Shown piece by piece: positions 23,296 through 35,612 of a DNA stretch of 64,000 nt. Position 1 is the stretch's first letter. The number at the start of each line of letters is the position of its first letter. The stretch is from Plazaster borealis (Eukaryota; Echinodermata; Asteroidea; Forcipulatida; Labidiasteridae): assembly GCA_021014325.1 (NCBI GenBank), contig CM037471.1, positions 18,124,818-18,188,817 of the forward strand, given 5' to 3'. The translations under genes and the position numbers were made by a program. The notes under the pieces were generated by a model. It was not told the origin of the DNA. It was given only the letters and a program-made list of their open reading frames with translations, and did no database searches.

Positions 23296-25034
23296 TGCTA
23301 ATCATTGCTACCTACTAACGTAATATGTGAATCACATTATTACTACATACAGAATCAACCCCATTGTTTGTTATTGTTGTTTTTGTTTGTGAGGTGTGGG
23401 GGTGTTTGTATGTTCGTATTATTTTTATTCAAGCGAACTTCTGTGATTAATGTATTTTGATAGTTGCGCTCCTTTCAATTTCAGAGTCTAAAACAACACC
23501 AAAATGCAGGCCTACGTTGTCATAAATTAACCTCTTGGACATTTTAGACAAAACTATTTTGAAGTATAAAGTATAATAACTATGTTATCAAATTGTATTA
23601 AGGTTCTAAGAAAATAAAAAGTAGAGGTAAGAATTAGCTGCAGTATCTTGACACTTCATCCAATCCTGTTCGTAAGTTTGACGTAATTCCAATGTAAGTC
23701 ACGCCCACTTCACACAAACTGGCTCCAACGATCACAAGAAGCCCATAGGAATTGCATTGAGTTACTGTATGAAGATTAGCGAGAACAGTTTAATAATTGA
23801 ACTGGCTTTTATAATATGCGTTCTTCAAAGACTCAAGGTCTTCTCAGAATTTTAAGTTTCTATCATAAGAAATGCATTTTAATTATGAAATGATCAGTGA
23901 TTTATTTTTGGTAAAATTACACACAAAGTCTGCTTTGGAGTAGCGAAATATATGGGCTTGAAGCAGCAGACGCGCACGCGTGTGACACAATGACTGACCA
24001 ACAGCATAGGGGTTTAAAGTGACGCATTTTAGACCAAGCTATAGCTGGAGCGCAGAACAGACCCCAATCGTCAGGTAACTACACTTCGGGCATTATAGTC
24101 AAGCATTAACCCACTTCGTGTAATCAAGATCTCACACTCCACAATGCAGGGATAGTACCGGGCAGGTGACACTTTGCAGACGGACAGGGAGCGATGCACC
24201 ATCTGTCTCTGAGAAAGAACCATATTTATTTTTAAAAAAAAACAATCCCAGGAATTGGATTCTTACGTGTTGGAAATTGCTCCGTTGTACAAAATAAGTC
24301 ATCGGACGACTCTTTTTCCAATAGTAATTAATTTAAATTATTTATTGGTTTTATTGACTTGTTCTATTATTCTTTAATTATCATTTAAAAATCTTGTCTT
24401 CCAATGTTTCTAGTGCACATTTACGTTTTTTTTCTGGTTTGTCTCCTTTTGACTAGCTTTCCTTTTTAATCCTCTGTGACTCAATGTACAAAATATCCGC
24501 AACTCAGCCCTTGCCTGCGATGTGATATTTTTAATGATTAAACCAACAATGAATGAATGGATGAATGAATTAATGTCTTGAAAAACGTATAAAGACCCAA
24601 CTTCTGTTTACGCTGCGTATATAAAGCGTATGCCACTAGTTATTCACTGACAATCTATGAGGTTAAACAAAGTTTGAAAGCAATTGTAGTGAAAGGTTAT
24701 GCAACGGAACTTGCATCTCGAAAACAATATGCCAAGTAATGTATGAATTTTCCAAGAAAACATTTTATATGCAGGTTTGGCTGACCAGAAGTGCATGTGC
24801 TATCATTTATGTGTTATCATATATTTCACGTTTTATATTATTGGGTTTTGGCCTAGCCAATTTGACATGCCTTTCTTGTAACTGTCTGTTTCGTAGTTGT
24901 TCTTCCCGAAATATAATCATTATTAGATATTTCACCCTTGTAGCATGTTCAGATTTAAACTGCCCCTTCTTACACCGTACACCGTGTAAATGAAAACCAG
25001 ATCCTTGTTATTTTATTCGCGTGAAAATCACTAC
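23296..25034. other. Intergenic, nothing supported
   Basis: A short ATGA run is at 24548-24572. Chance frames only. Confidence 0.4.
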
Positions 25035-25182
25035 AAAAGGTGAATAAGGAATAAGGAACTAACTTTAGTGTCATTCTTCACGTAAACGTTTTTCGAGAAA
25101 GTCAATATAAAAGGTGAATAAGGAATAAGGAACTAACTTTAGTGTCATTCTTCACGTACAAGTTTTTTCGAGGTAACCATAT
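25035..25182 (+). repeat. 74-bp tandem duplication
   Basis: AAAAGGTGAATAAGGAATAA through GTGTCATTCTTCACGTA is repeated at 25035 and 25109 with few differences. Confidence 0.85.
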
Positions 25183-25490
25183 TTCTGAGAAGGCATCCGT
25201 AATAGACAGAAGGTATCCCTGTACCTATTCAGGTATCTATCTGATCTTGTAAAGTCAATGGAAAAACGAGTGGCCGCATGTACGTGTTGTGTCTACATCT
25301 TTATCGAGCTGGTTGTGTGTTCAGATGTTTTGTAATCACGGAATAGTCCTTTTAATGACAGAAATATAGACAATATGGTTAGTTTGTCTGGACGAGGACA
25401 CTGATTGTGTATAGTGGCTACTCGAAATAGCACTGAAGAAGGAAAGCACATCAATCTTTGATATGTCCAACGCCGTCTTTAGCCAACGTT
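25183..25490. other. Intergenic, nothing supported
   Basis: No structure seen beyond unique sequence. Confidence 0.4.
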
Positions 25491-25975
25491 AGGGCAATGT
25501 TTGACAGTATCTTAAAGATAAGGTGTACAGTATACCGTTGATACGGGTATGCTTACTATCTTTGAATCAAGATAAGGTACACCACATGACAATGGCAAAA
25601 TCGCCGCAGATGATACATGCTTACTGTATTTGAATAAAGATAAGGTAAAATAAGGTAGTGTTGACAAAATCGCAGTTACTTTAATGGTTACTAAGGTACA
25701 AAAAACCTGCGCACTCTCTTTGAATCAAGATAAAGTATAGCTTACATAATGAAAATAGCGTTGAGCAAAATCGCAGTTACTTGAATGATTACTAAGGTAC
25801 TACAAACCTAATTATTCTCTTTGAATCAAAATAAGGTACAGCAAGCTAGTGTTGACAAAACCGCAATTTCTTTGAATGTTAAGGTATACAAAACCAGCTT
25901 CATCTCTTTGAATCAAAATAAGGTACAGTAAGATAGTGTTGACAAAATCGCATTCGACAAAATCGGCAGTGCCCA
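25491..25975. repeat. GATAAGGTAC tandem repeat, cluster 2
   Basis: About five diverged units of roughly 100 bp are each built of TTTGAATCAAGATAAGGTAC, TAGTGTTGACAAAATCGCAG, TTACT and TTACTAAGGTAC. The GAATC..GATAAGGTAC core matches the cluster at 13.2 kb and an inverted copy at 35.58 kb. Confidence 0.8.
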
Positions 25976-27770
25976 TCTCAAACACGATGTTTCACGAGAT
26001 TTCACGGTAACAATTAAGTGGAATGTCAAATGGGCTTCTGGGATACATGCATTCTGATGACAATTCAACCAACCGATTACAATTCACAGTTTGTACAACA
26101 GTGATGTCATTGGACCTTTAAAGATAAACATCTTCATGAATGTCCCCGATAGCAAGAAGCCATACAAAGCATCCGGAGACCTTAAGACTTAAAACATAAA
26201 TTATATTTTGTTTTATCTTTGTTTATCATTTTATATATTAAGAATAACAATGTATTATCCCCTTTTTCAGCCTGCCAATTTGTTGACATTATAACTAACT
26301 TGTTTTCCATGACTCGTTGTAGGTTTCAACCTCATGGGCAAACCTGCTCTGTTTGGTGAAAATGTAGTCTTTTCCTATAACGACAAAATAAACTCAATTA
26401 AACATTGTAAAAGATAGGCCTAAACATTACTTTTGTCTACACTCCAATCTAATTCAAGGTCAAACAGCTTTATAAAGTACCATAAGTTATTATTGTTATA
26501 GTTTGTAAAATCTGCCTTAGAAATAATTTACAGTTGCAAAAGAACAGTTGTACACAACGCATAAATGACGAATGAAAAGTGCAACACAATTTTCATCCCC
26601 TGACCAACAATGTTGCTATACAAAACAAACTTGGGGTCACAGTTTTTTATACAAAACAAACTCGGGGTCGATGTGTTTTGGCACAGCAAGGGCATAGTTT
26701 TGGCTTTTTAATTATTAATTTTAAATTCAGTACAAGATCAGTCTGTCGGTGAGTGTTATCTTGTCAGAGGTATAAAAACGTGGTTGGAAAACAACTTGTC
26801 AATTCTTAGTTATGTTTTTTTGTTTTTTACTTTAAGTTCATTCATTCAATGTGGTAGGCCTATATTGCTTGGTGCAGTGAGTGATGCTTGAAACGACATT
26901 GTCTCATTTAACTTCATCCATAATTATTTCTCTTTTCCTCTAAATTGAAAAAGTATTAAGGAAAGAGAACAATTACTTTTCAAATATTGGTTTTGACACG
27001 AATACAGGCAAAACGACAACTTGTACGTTGGAATAATATGATGTAAATTTGTATGTTATCTAATAGGCCTATGTCATAATTGCATCGGGGACAAAGAATA
27101 ATCATTATTTTGCTTTTATCTTTAAATCGATGTGAAGATATTTGTATCAGTGTAACGTGTACACGTTTGTTAACGACATGCATATAGGACGACTTTGAGT
27201 GCCGTCCATTTTGGCTCATCTCCCCACACCCACCTTCCCCTGCGTCCCTGCACATGTTACGCCACCATTGTTTTAATTAAAGCGCTCATTTCTACCTTCA
27301 TCCAGTTAAAGGAAACGGGTCAAGGAAACCCCCACAAAAAATGGTTCATCTTAACGTCTTTTTCTTTTAATTAAAAAATGGTCTAGAGTCACATTAGCAG
27401 ACAAGGTTATACGCAAAAGGGATTAAAGGCAGATAATTTATATTTCAATCGAAGGTGAAATTGTCATGCAGACTTCAGAGTAATGCCTAATAAAAAAAGC
27501 AATGAGTCATTAAATAAAAACGCGAATTTTGGAATTCGAAACGCGAATTTTCAAATTAAACAGCGATAATTGATCAAAATACCTATTATTGCAATATGTC
27601 GTGGAAAACTCCTCAATATTTAAATGAAAAACTCCATTAAAAAAAAACACATTCTGTAATAGCCCCAAAATTAATTCCACAACAATTATTATGATATGAC
27701 TACGTCAGACCATGGCAGAGCAGTACCATTTCCCATTTACCTCAGTCGAGAATTACGTAGTAAAATGCGT
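25976..27770. other. Intergenic, nothing supported
   Basis: Small direct repeats only: CAAAACAAACT(T/C)GGGGTC at 26.62 and 26.65 kb, and AACGCGAATTTT near 27.52 and 27.54 kb. Confidence 0.4.
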
Positions 27771-27810
27771 AGCAACGCGTTGCTGTAGCAACGCCGTTTC
27801 CATGGCAACG
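27771..27810. promoter_or_regulatory. Candidate RFX X-box beside a GCAACGCGTTGC palindrome
   Basis: GTTTCCATGGCAAC at 27796-27809 fits the palindromic RFX-factor X-box closely. A 14-bp perfect palindrome AGCAACGCGTTGCT is at 27771-27784 and a GTAGCAAC half-site lies between. X-boxes often lie at ciliary gene promoters, but no coding exon was recognised nearby. Confidence 0.4.
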
Positions 27811-28440
27811 TATCTGATGGATGAAACATCGTGAGGGATGAATGAGCCATCGCACGCCAGAGGTTGATGAATGACTATGATTTGGATAAATTCTCGGGGT
27901 TGTCTCGCGGGGCCACAAAGAGCGCGACACTCTGCCCCGGACCAAATCCTACCACAAGTCATAGACACATACACACACGCACACACTTCGCCGGTCAATA
28001 CGAGGTTCTTTAGCAAAGTATTGCATTACACTTGTAAATACCCAGGCCAGCGAGGCGGGGGTGCTGTGGGTACTGCAGCACCCCAATCTTTTTGGATGGG
28101 GGCTCTGGAATATATTAAAGCACCCCCTACTTTCAGTAAATATGTTTCGATTATACTCAGACTCCAAATTGAATTATTTGATTATTTTCGACCACATCCC
28201 CATCGCTCGAGTTTGCTGAAAAGACGTTTAGTTTTCAAGACTCTTGCAGTAAATTACTAGAATCCAGGTTCAAATTTCAAAAGATACCCAAGGCTTGTTA
28301 TTAAGCTACAATTATTGCCTTTAAATAACATAATATTTCAGGTTCAGAAGTGATAAGTCCCTAGGGAACAACAAGTGCCTCTCGTTAACGGCTACCGGTA
28401 AATTTTATGGCGACTTTTTTGTATAAGGATGAACACACTA
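27811..28440. other. Intergenic, nothing supported
   Basis: A short CA-rich tract is at 27963-27986. Chance frames on both strands, no domain. Confidence 0.4.
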
Positions 28441-28761
28441 GTTGCTGAAGGCTTTTATTGGCATCAAATGCTCCTACTGATTAATTGCCAAGTCAAAAGT
28501 TTTTGACATTTTCGTGATGATGAAAGAAAATTCCCTGTGTTTTTATAGCGATTATTTTGTTTAAGGATGAACACAATATTTGTAAAGGCTTTGATAGATC
28601 ATTATTAATTTCTCCCTTCACTGTTGACTTTTAAAATTATAGTAACGATGAAATTATTTGGCTTTAATGTAATTTTCTTTCATCATCATGATAATGTCAA
28701 AACTTATGACTTAGCAATTTATCAGTAAGGCATTTGATGCCAGGTAAAAACCTTCAACAAC
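28441..28761. mobile_element. Foldback element with arms of about 90 bp
   Basis: The left arm 28441-28532 (GTTGCTGAAGGCTTTTATTG, GGCATCAAATGC, GATGATGAAAGAAAATT) is inverted in 28671-28761 (AATTTTCTTTCATCATC, GCATTTGATGCC, CCTTCAACAAC), with about 140 bp between. The arms are imperfect, so it is an old copy. Confidence 0.75.
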
Positions 28762-29013
28762 GACGTCCTAGTTTCGCGCATGTAACAGCTTGCTCTTGTT
28801 TGCACTGGTACGTCAAGGATCACGACGATCGCCATTTATTGTATGTTCTTTATGGTCAAACGTGAAGCGAAAATTAAGGTCAGCTTTAAAAAATATAATA
28901 TATATATTTTTCTAACACTTGCGATATTTTGTACAACTTACAAGTACTAAATCAAGCTTGTTTTTATTCAAAACGTATGCAATTAAAATATCTGTATACG
29001 AGTTCTTTTTAAA

Positions 29014-29758
29014 GGCCCTGTCACACCATGGCGTATCGCCTGAACGTATGCCGACGTATACACAAAATAGTTCGAAAATTGTCAAAGTCCAAGAACGTCC
29101 AACTTCCCAACGAATTGCATCGGAAAAGTCGACATCGGTGTTGGACAGGACGTATCCATAGCGTATACATAGCATATTGAACGTATACATAGCGTATGAC
29201 TAATGTATTGATAGCGTATCACTAACTTATAACAAAGTTATGACAGCGTATCACAGCGTATGCGAGCGTATGAGTAACGTATGCTTAACGCATTCGTAGC
29301 ATTTGTCTGCCGTGTTCAACCATGGTTCAACGTATCCTCAGCGTATCCTCGGCGTACAACGAACACGTGACCTATGCCGCTGTAGAACGTATAAATACCG
29401 CTCAAGCAGCCAACATGCCTCCGGCGTACATCAACGTATACCAACGTATTCCAACCTACGAGTAACGTTTCTGTAACGTATGTCAGCGTATGTCAACGTA
29501 TGTCAACGTATGGCTAACGTACCACGAACTTACGGGGAACTTATGCAGAACGTATGAAGCACACGTTCATTACGCCGAAAATTTTGAACATGCTCCATAA
29601 TTTTTCGCGGGCTTGACGTTTTCAAAATTTTAACAGCGTATCACAGCGTGCACTTACCCCAAACTTATATCAGCGTACACCAATGTACACCAACGTATTT
29701 TCGATATTTCGCATACGTTGGCATACGTTCAGGCGATACGCCATGGTGTGACAGGCCC
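29014..29758. mobile_element. 745-bp long-TIR MITE filled with AACGTATG sub-repeats
   Basis: The left end GGCCCTGTCACACC...CGTATCGCCTGAACGTATG (29014-29060) matches the right end inverted over about 47 bp with two mismatches. The interior is packed with GCGTAT, AACGTATG and CAACGTAT words in both orientations (29150-29700). No coding capacity and no clear target duplication. Confidence 0.85.
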
Positions 29759-30177
29759 ATATCGGGGGCACAAGGGGGTGCACCATTTTTTATAGGGGAC
29801 ACTTATGGCCAAGTTTCCATTTCCCTTTTCAGCGAATTTTGTTAATGTAATTTACTAGTTTTTTATAAGATAATCTTGCGTAAGTGCAAACACAATTACA
29901 TTGTCTGCGTGTAAATGGAAAAATAGTTTAAAAACATCGAAATTATCACATTAAAGCTTATGTAAAATTTAACTTTGGAAATTCCCAATTTCAAAATTCG
30001 AAAATTTCAAATGGGGGGGGGGGACACGCCCATACCCCAGCATTGGCAGCGCGACGTACAGCGCTTGTGCAGACGGCCGGGCTAAACAACAAATGGTTGA
30101 TATACTGTCCATGAAGCCATCAACTTTGGCGACGCGCCACAATTTAATATAGGAGTCCATTGAATGGCTTTTTTTTC
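29759..30177. other. Intergenic, nothing supported
   Basis: A G-run is at 30014-30023. No gene. Confidence 0.4.
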
Positions 30178-30318
30178 TTCAAACCTCGGTTAAGGCTTCG
30201 GCTCCAGGCTCCGGGCTCCGTTTGAGGTTGTAAACAAAGTGCAGAATGTAAACTGCTCTAAAACTGATGACGGAGCCCAAGCCAGAGTCGGAGCCTAAGC
30301 CGAAGTTTGGAAAAGGCA
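30178..30318. mobile_element. Small foldback repeat with GGCTCCG arms
   Basis: CTTCAAACCTCGG, GGCTTCGGCTCC and GGGCTCCGT at the left are inverted as ACGGAGCCC, GGAGCCTAAGCC and GAAGTTTGG at the right, with about 45 bp between. Confidence 0.65.
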
Positions 30319-31964
30319 TAACATAAGACGCTTCGTAGCGTCGTTTCCAAAACTGCCCGTTTTTTTTTTTTTTTCTTTCTTTATTTTCAGAGGGTGGGTT
30401 TGACGAGTTTCCGTGTCTGTTTTGTGTTTATTGTAAACAGATTTCTAATGAAAAGGATCTATGTGTGGGTTTAAAAAAAAAATCTGGTTTTTCCATTTCA
30501 CCCAACTTCGCCTCGTGAAAAAAACCTGTTTATTGTCGCAGTATATCGGCCGACTCAATCCCTGAAAACTGGCTTTTTATTTCACCCAACTTCGCCTCCT
30601 GAAAATAAATCAATGCGGGGTAATCATTTTGCAAATTACACTAATAATATTCCCGACCCCAAAAAGGGACATTTATGTGCCAAATAGTGTCTCTGATTGC
30701 ACGACAGAGCATCTAGGAACCAAAAGCTTCTGGGCCCTTAAGCGGGCCCCGGACCCCACGCCGTAATGGCTTTGCGCTCAGAGCGTGCTAATTGTCTTTG
30801 AAAAAACCAGCACCCCTTTGCAATAATGTGTTCTCGCGGGACTGAAATACACGATATTATATTCTTTTGTTGTGGGGAAAAAAGAAGTCCTCGTGTTTAT
30901 TTTTTCCCCCGATTAAGTCAAACAGTCTGTTTATCTTGAAGTCTCTATGAACGTTATATCTCTGTACACGTGAATCTATTTAGCCGTTATATGCACTTAA
31001 AGCTGTACGTGTCCATTGATTTAGATTTGAGATATAATTGGGGTTTCTTGCTGTTTTGTTTTTGCCTAATTCATCAGAGAAAAACAGTTGGCAAGGCGTG
31101 TAACAGTGAAGTCATGCCGGTTGTATTCCATTGATGATCTGTCATTTTTCACCAGGGTTGTTCTACGTTCACTGCTATTATATTATAACTTCCGTCTACA
31201 GCTCATGGCACTCGTCGCAAATTACCCAAATAGGGGACGTGTCTCGTTACCCGATTTCAGCCTCTTTCGTGTATATTAATGTGCTTCTTCGATATCCAGG
31301 GATGATTTTAATGGGCGTGGTTTCATGTGATTGTGTCGACGGATCAGCTGATTAATGTAGAAGGATGACTAACAACGAGTACCATGATGTCACTGCGAGA
31401 AGCCGTAGCTCTATTCACTGCCGTTGTTTTAAAAGGGTCTGCGCTGATGCATTGGTAATGACAGATAATGCAGCGAGTTAGCAAGTATATCAAACATAGC
31501 AGGAAGTGTTAATTAATAAATACACCTGCTGAGTGAAAAAAATGGAAGGGAACCAGTGACAAGCAATGTATGTTTGCCAGGTATTTTGGCTGGTAACACA
31601 TTTTTGTTCAGCAACATTTTTCTTTCCTTAGCAAATGTTTGTGCTTCAAGCTAACATGCGCGGAAGAGACAGAGTGTTCCCCACTAATTGTCCCTTTTCG
31701 AGAATAAACGAGAAACCATCTAAACGATTTCAACAGAGAAACAGGTTGTACGAGGTATTTACATATGACATTAGTGGTTTGTTTTTGTTTGCCCGCCTGT
31801 TGATTAGCATCCAGCCATTTGTTGTCTGTATTTACAAGCAATCTAACAAAAGTCAACAGTATTGTAGACAGCCAAAGTAAGTCACATTTTTCTTTAATAA
31901 TAATTTAGAGGGCCGTTAGTGCAAAAAAAAGTACGGAGCTCTGGAATCGCCATGCAACTTGTTC
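30319..31964. other. Intergenic, nothing supported
   Basis: T-run at 30360-30374. A 20-bp word ATTTCACCCAACTTCGCCTC is repeated at 30.50 and 30.58 kb. No gene. Confidence 0.4.
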
Positions 31965-32480
31965 AGATCCTGAGATAATTATCTGATGATGACGATATAA
32001 AACATGATGTCATCCCAAGATAAATATCTTGAGATGACGACATCCTGTACTGGAATGTCGACATACCGAGAACAAGAAATTTCTGTCACACTTTATTCCA
32101 AGATGTAGCAACCCTGAGATAGACGATCGCCGGAGGTCGACACCTTACCTTCATGATGTCGTCATCCTGCGATTAACTCAGAATAAGTTGACATCCTTCT
32201 CCTAAGATGTCGTCATCAGTTGTTAAATCCCGGAAGTTCGACATCTTACTTGAGAAGTTCGTCATTCTTACAAGTATACATAATCTCGGGAGGTCGACGT
32301 TACCTTAAAGTTGTCGGCACACTGGGAGTCGACATCCTTTTTCCACGATGTCGTCATCACTATTTAAATTATCCCCGAAAGTCGACATCTTATACTTTCA
32401 AGTTCGTCATTCTCAGATCTCAAATCATCTACGAAGTCATTATCCTGCTTTCAAGTATACTTGCAATCCCAAGATATCTC
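31965..32480. repeat. Diverged GTCGACATC/GTCGTCATC tandem array
   Basis: Degenerate units of about 50-60 bp alternate GAAGTTCGACATCTTA, GATGTCGTCATC and GATTAAATC-like text. Read on the minus strand, they share GATGTCGACTT(T/C)C(G/T)G and GATAATTTA with the 47-bp satellite at 22.7 kb, so they may be an older relative. Confidence 0.65.
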
Positions 32481-34012
32481 AGGCTCAACAAAGTCAGATT
32501 GCACTTCTAGAAATCCGTAAATTGTTGTCAAGTTACGACTAAAAAATGGCATCGTATATGCGGTTTGGAAGATCCGTTTCAATTTTTATGTTGGGGACGT
32601 AATGGTTGGAAATATCCCATCGGATTTATCCAAGCCTACCCTTCATTTCCTGAAAAATGTACAATGAATGTTTGCAATGTTGGCCTATGTTCATCGAGCT
32701 ACTCAGCACACACAAAAATGTGCTAAGCGAGTAAAAAGTCTCCTTAGAAGAAACACGTTACCAGTCAAATTACAATAATTAATGTATAATGTATTTGGCT
32801 GGTGCCTCGCTCACTTTTGAAACAGATTACCAGACAAAATTCCATAAAGCTTACATTTTTGCGACTGGGGCCCCACTCAATTTTTAGTAAGCAAACAAAC
32901 AAATTGCTAAAAACTTCTTTTTTTAACTTAACAGCCTTATAAAATTGTGCCCGGGTCATATCTATTTGAAGTAGTACGGCTGGATTCCCCAAACCACATA
33001 CTGGACACCACTCCAAACGGGAAAAGATGTAATAATTATCAATGCAACATTCAGGGATGAGATTTGACAGTACTGGGGTAGTGTAATCGGGTATCATCTT
33101 GCAAGCAATAAAGACATTCATTGTCGTTATTACACTCGAGGTTAACGTCCAGCTGTCGTCGATCGATAACGTTGGAAATCATCAATTGCGTTTTCTTACA
33201 ATATTACCCTATATACCTTGTCACAATCTGCTCGCTGCAGGTAAGTATAGCCAGCTCTGTTGAACCTGCTGTGGAAGGTGTGTTTGTTCGTTCTGACAAG
33301 ACAAGTGTGCCCTTGTCATTTAAAGGAACTCCTATTATGTTTGAATTGTGTCATTTCTTCCAACATGCCTTGCAAAGTCATCAAATTTCTTCAAGGTATG
33401 ATACAATGAATATTGATTAGGCTCCGTTGATTTGCATAAAAGAAAAAAAACCTCAAATTCGACTCTAAGACTCTATAATTAAAATTTGTTTAACTTTTTA
33501 TGTTCACTCGAAAGCCAGTACACTGTACGGAAGGCGTTTGGTACTAGATTTTAACTAGATTGTTTACTGCTAATTAACGCAAACAAATATAAAATAATTA
33601 CTTCGATACCATGACCTGCTCTGTAAAGTACATTATATTATTGCTGTTGTTTCCCATTAATTTTCATATTTAACAGAAATTTTTCTTGGTATGATATTGG
33701 CACTGGTTTGACTTTGGGAGCCTGATAGTGTCACACTTTTACTTAGTAACTTTTTTATTTGGAATATTTCTTAATTTATTGTAGACGCGTAGCGTATAAT
33801 AAATTATTCGCAATATTGTGGTTATAATATTGAAAAGGTGCAATGCGCATATTGTTTTATGTATTCACCATTAGAGCTGTATAGCTCTATGATAATGACC
33901 TAATTCATCTGACGTCTTCATTACAATAATCTTGGTTGCACCATTTTGGGAATTAACGTCCCCGTGTGTTATACAGAGTTGTGTGCATTTCAAGCGATGC
34001 AGCGTTTACATG
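32481..34012. other. Intergenic, nothing supported
   Basis: Chance frames (for example 33121-33420 plus and 33121-32765 minus) without domains. Confidence 0.4.
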
Positions 34013-34017
34013 CTTAC

Positions 34018-34213
34018 CAGGCGCGGGTCCAGGGGGGGCGTGGGGGGCGCACGCCCCCCTTTTTCATATTTAAAAAAAAAAAAGAAAAAGAGGGAGAAAA
34101 GAAAAAAGAGGGAGAGAGAGAGAAGGGGAGGGAGAAATGGGGAAGGGAAGATTTTGCTGCTTGGTATATTTCACGCCCCCCCCCCCGTTTGGAAAATCCT
34201 GGATCCGCCCCTG
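34018..34213 (+). mobile_element. 196-bp MITE with 5-bp target duplication, copy 1
   Basis: The ends CAGGCGCGGGTCCAGG and CCTGGATCCGCCCCTG... read inverted around a GA-rich core. CTTAC flanks both sides (34013-34017, 34214-34218). The same element occurs inverted at 52.18 kb. Two frames running through the core are by-products. Confidence 0.85.
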
Positions 34214-34235
34214 CTTACCATAATTTGTACGTTCC

Positions 34236-34304
34236 TCTTTACTCCCCGAAACGGCGAACGTGGCAGACAGTAGCCGCGCGTGACGTATGTGCAAGGAGTC
34301 AAAA
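34236..34304 (+). repeat. ACTCCCAAAA/CAGTAGCCGC repeat, copy 2
   Basis: TTTACTCCCCGAAA, GTGGCAGACAGTAGCCGC, GCGTGACGTATG, AAGGAGTCA, in the same order as at 14.08 kb. Confidence 0.6.
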
Positions 34305-35024
34305 CATCCTTTATATACTACGGAGTTATCGCAGGTACGAGCAATAATATGGTTTGTATAAAATGTGTCTCTCCTTTATCTTTCCAGTTCCATAGGTCAC
34401 CATTTGCGTAAACAAAAAGAACATTTTGTACAGGGAATGGCACTCAAAGCAAGAGGAGACTTAAGATCCAGGGTTTTTTCCCACCTATACCGTCAAATTC
34501 ACTCAACTGAAATTTGGAGTGGGTCGAGGCACGATTCTTTAGACATAACTGGAACGCTTTGAGGATGCCGCCAGGCTGAAGTTTGTGTGAGGTTTGTTGG
34601 CTTGGTTCTTTCTTTCTTTCTTCCTTTGATGGGGTGCTTATTTTGGCAAAGTATTTTACAAATAATTTCTTAGGAAAACTTGTATAAATGTACAGCATAA
34701 ATGTATAAATGTCAAAACGGTATGGCGACTCCATGAACATGGACCTGAGTTTGCTGATCATGGTCACTCTGACCAACCCTTAAAAGGCCCCGACGATAAT
34801 TTCATGCATCACCTAAATTACAGCCTCGTTAGGCTGGCCTGTCCTCTGTGCATATCTAACGATGAAAATTAAATCATAATACAAATTATATCCGTTACAA
34901 ATTAAAGCAATCCAATACAATCGAAGTCCCTTCAGTAATGGCTCCCTTCTAGTAGCTTCTCGTTTTATTTCTATTTTTTCTCTCTCCCTGTATGTATATT
35001 CTTCAGCCCTACCCCCCCCCCCGT
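34305..35024. other. Intergenic, nothing supported
   Basis: A short TTCTTTC run is at 34607-34625. A C-run is at 35011-35021. Confidence 0.4.
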
Positions 35025-35077
35025 ACTGACCTCACACGCAGCTACAGTCTTCTCACTGTCTGCCATTTTGGGAGTAA
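35025..35077 (-). repeat. ACTCCCAAAA/CAGTAGCCGC repeat, copy 3 (inverted)
   Basis: The minus strand reads TTTTACTCCCAAAATGGC, AGACAGT, AGCTGCGTGTG, GAGGTCAG, a decayed member of the family at 14.08 and 34.24 kb. Confidence 0.5.
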
Positions 35078-35577
35078 AAGCTATGTGTAAAGATATTGTT
35101 CGGTCACCACAGCTGAATCACCTAAACTGCACATTGAATAGAAACACACTAGGCCATGGGATTCAGACGCCCAACATGGCGCAGCCAAGATTTATCGTGG
35201 TTGATAACATCAGTCGAATTAGCTCAATAATAGAGTTGGTGACTTTTTGATTGGCCTTCAGCGCGCACGGATTAGAATGAGGATTGCTTAATTATAGAAA
35301 ATCCAGTGCTTCACTATTTTTAGTGATTTTGAAATTGCTGGGGGCGAGTAATTTCTTTTTCGGTACACAAAATGACTGCAGTTACAGCTGAACCACTTTA
35401 AAGGGGCGCCGTTTTCTTTTAAAATAATAGTGACAATTAGGCAGTGAAAAAAACTACTAAAAGCAGAAACTTCAGTTTGGCTCTTAAGTGCATTCTAAGA
35501 AGACAAGTATAGCATTGAGAGACAGTCGGTTTGCTAACAAATGGTTATACCATATAATGACTGAGTACAACCCCTGC
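35078..35577. other. Intergenic, nothing supported
   Basis: No gene. Confidence 0.4.
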
Positions 35578-35612
35578 TCTACCTTATCTTGATTCAAAGA
35601 CGGTATATAGCG
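35578..35612 (-). repeat. Single inverted GATAAGGTAC repeat
   Basis: CTACCTTATCTTGATTCAAAG is the reverse complement of the core of the 13.2- and 25.5-kb clusters. Confidence 0.55.

Noticed and set aside
33932..34347. Frames with KKKK/RERE-rich text
   Set aside because: They run through the purine-rich core of the 196-bp MITE.
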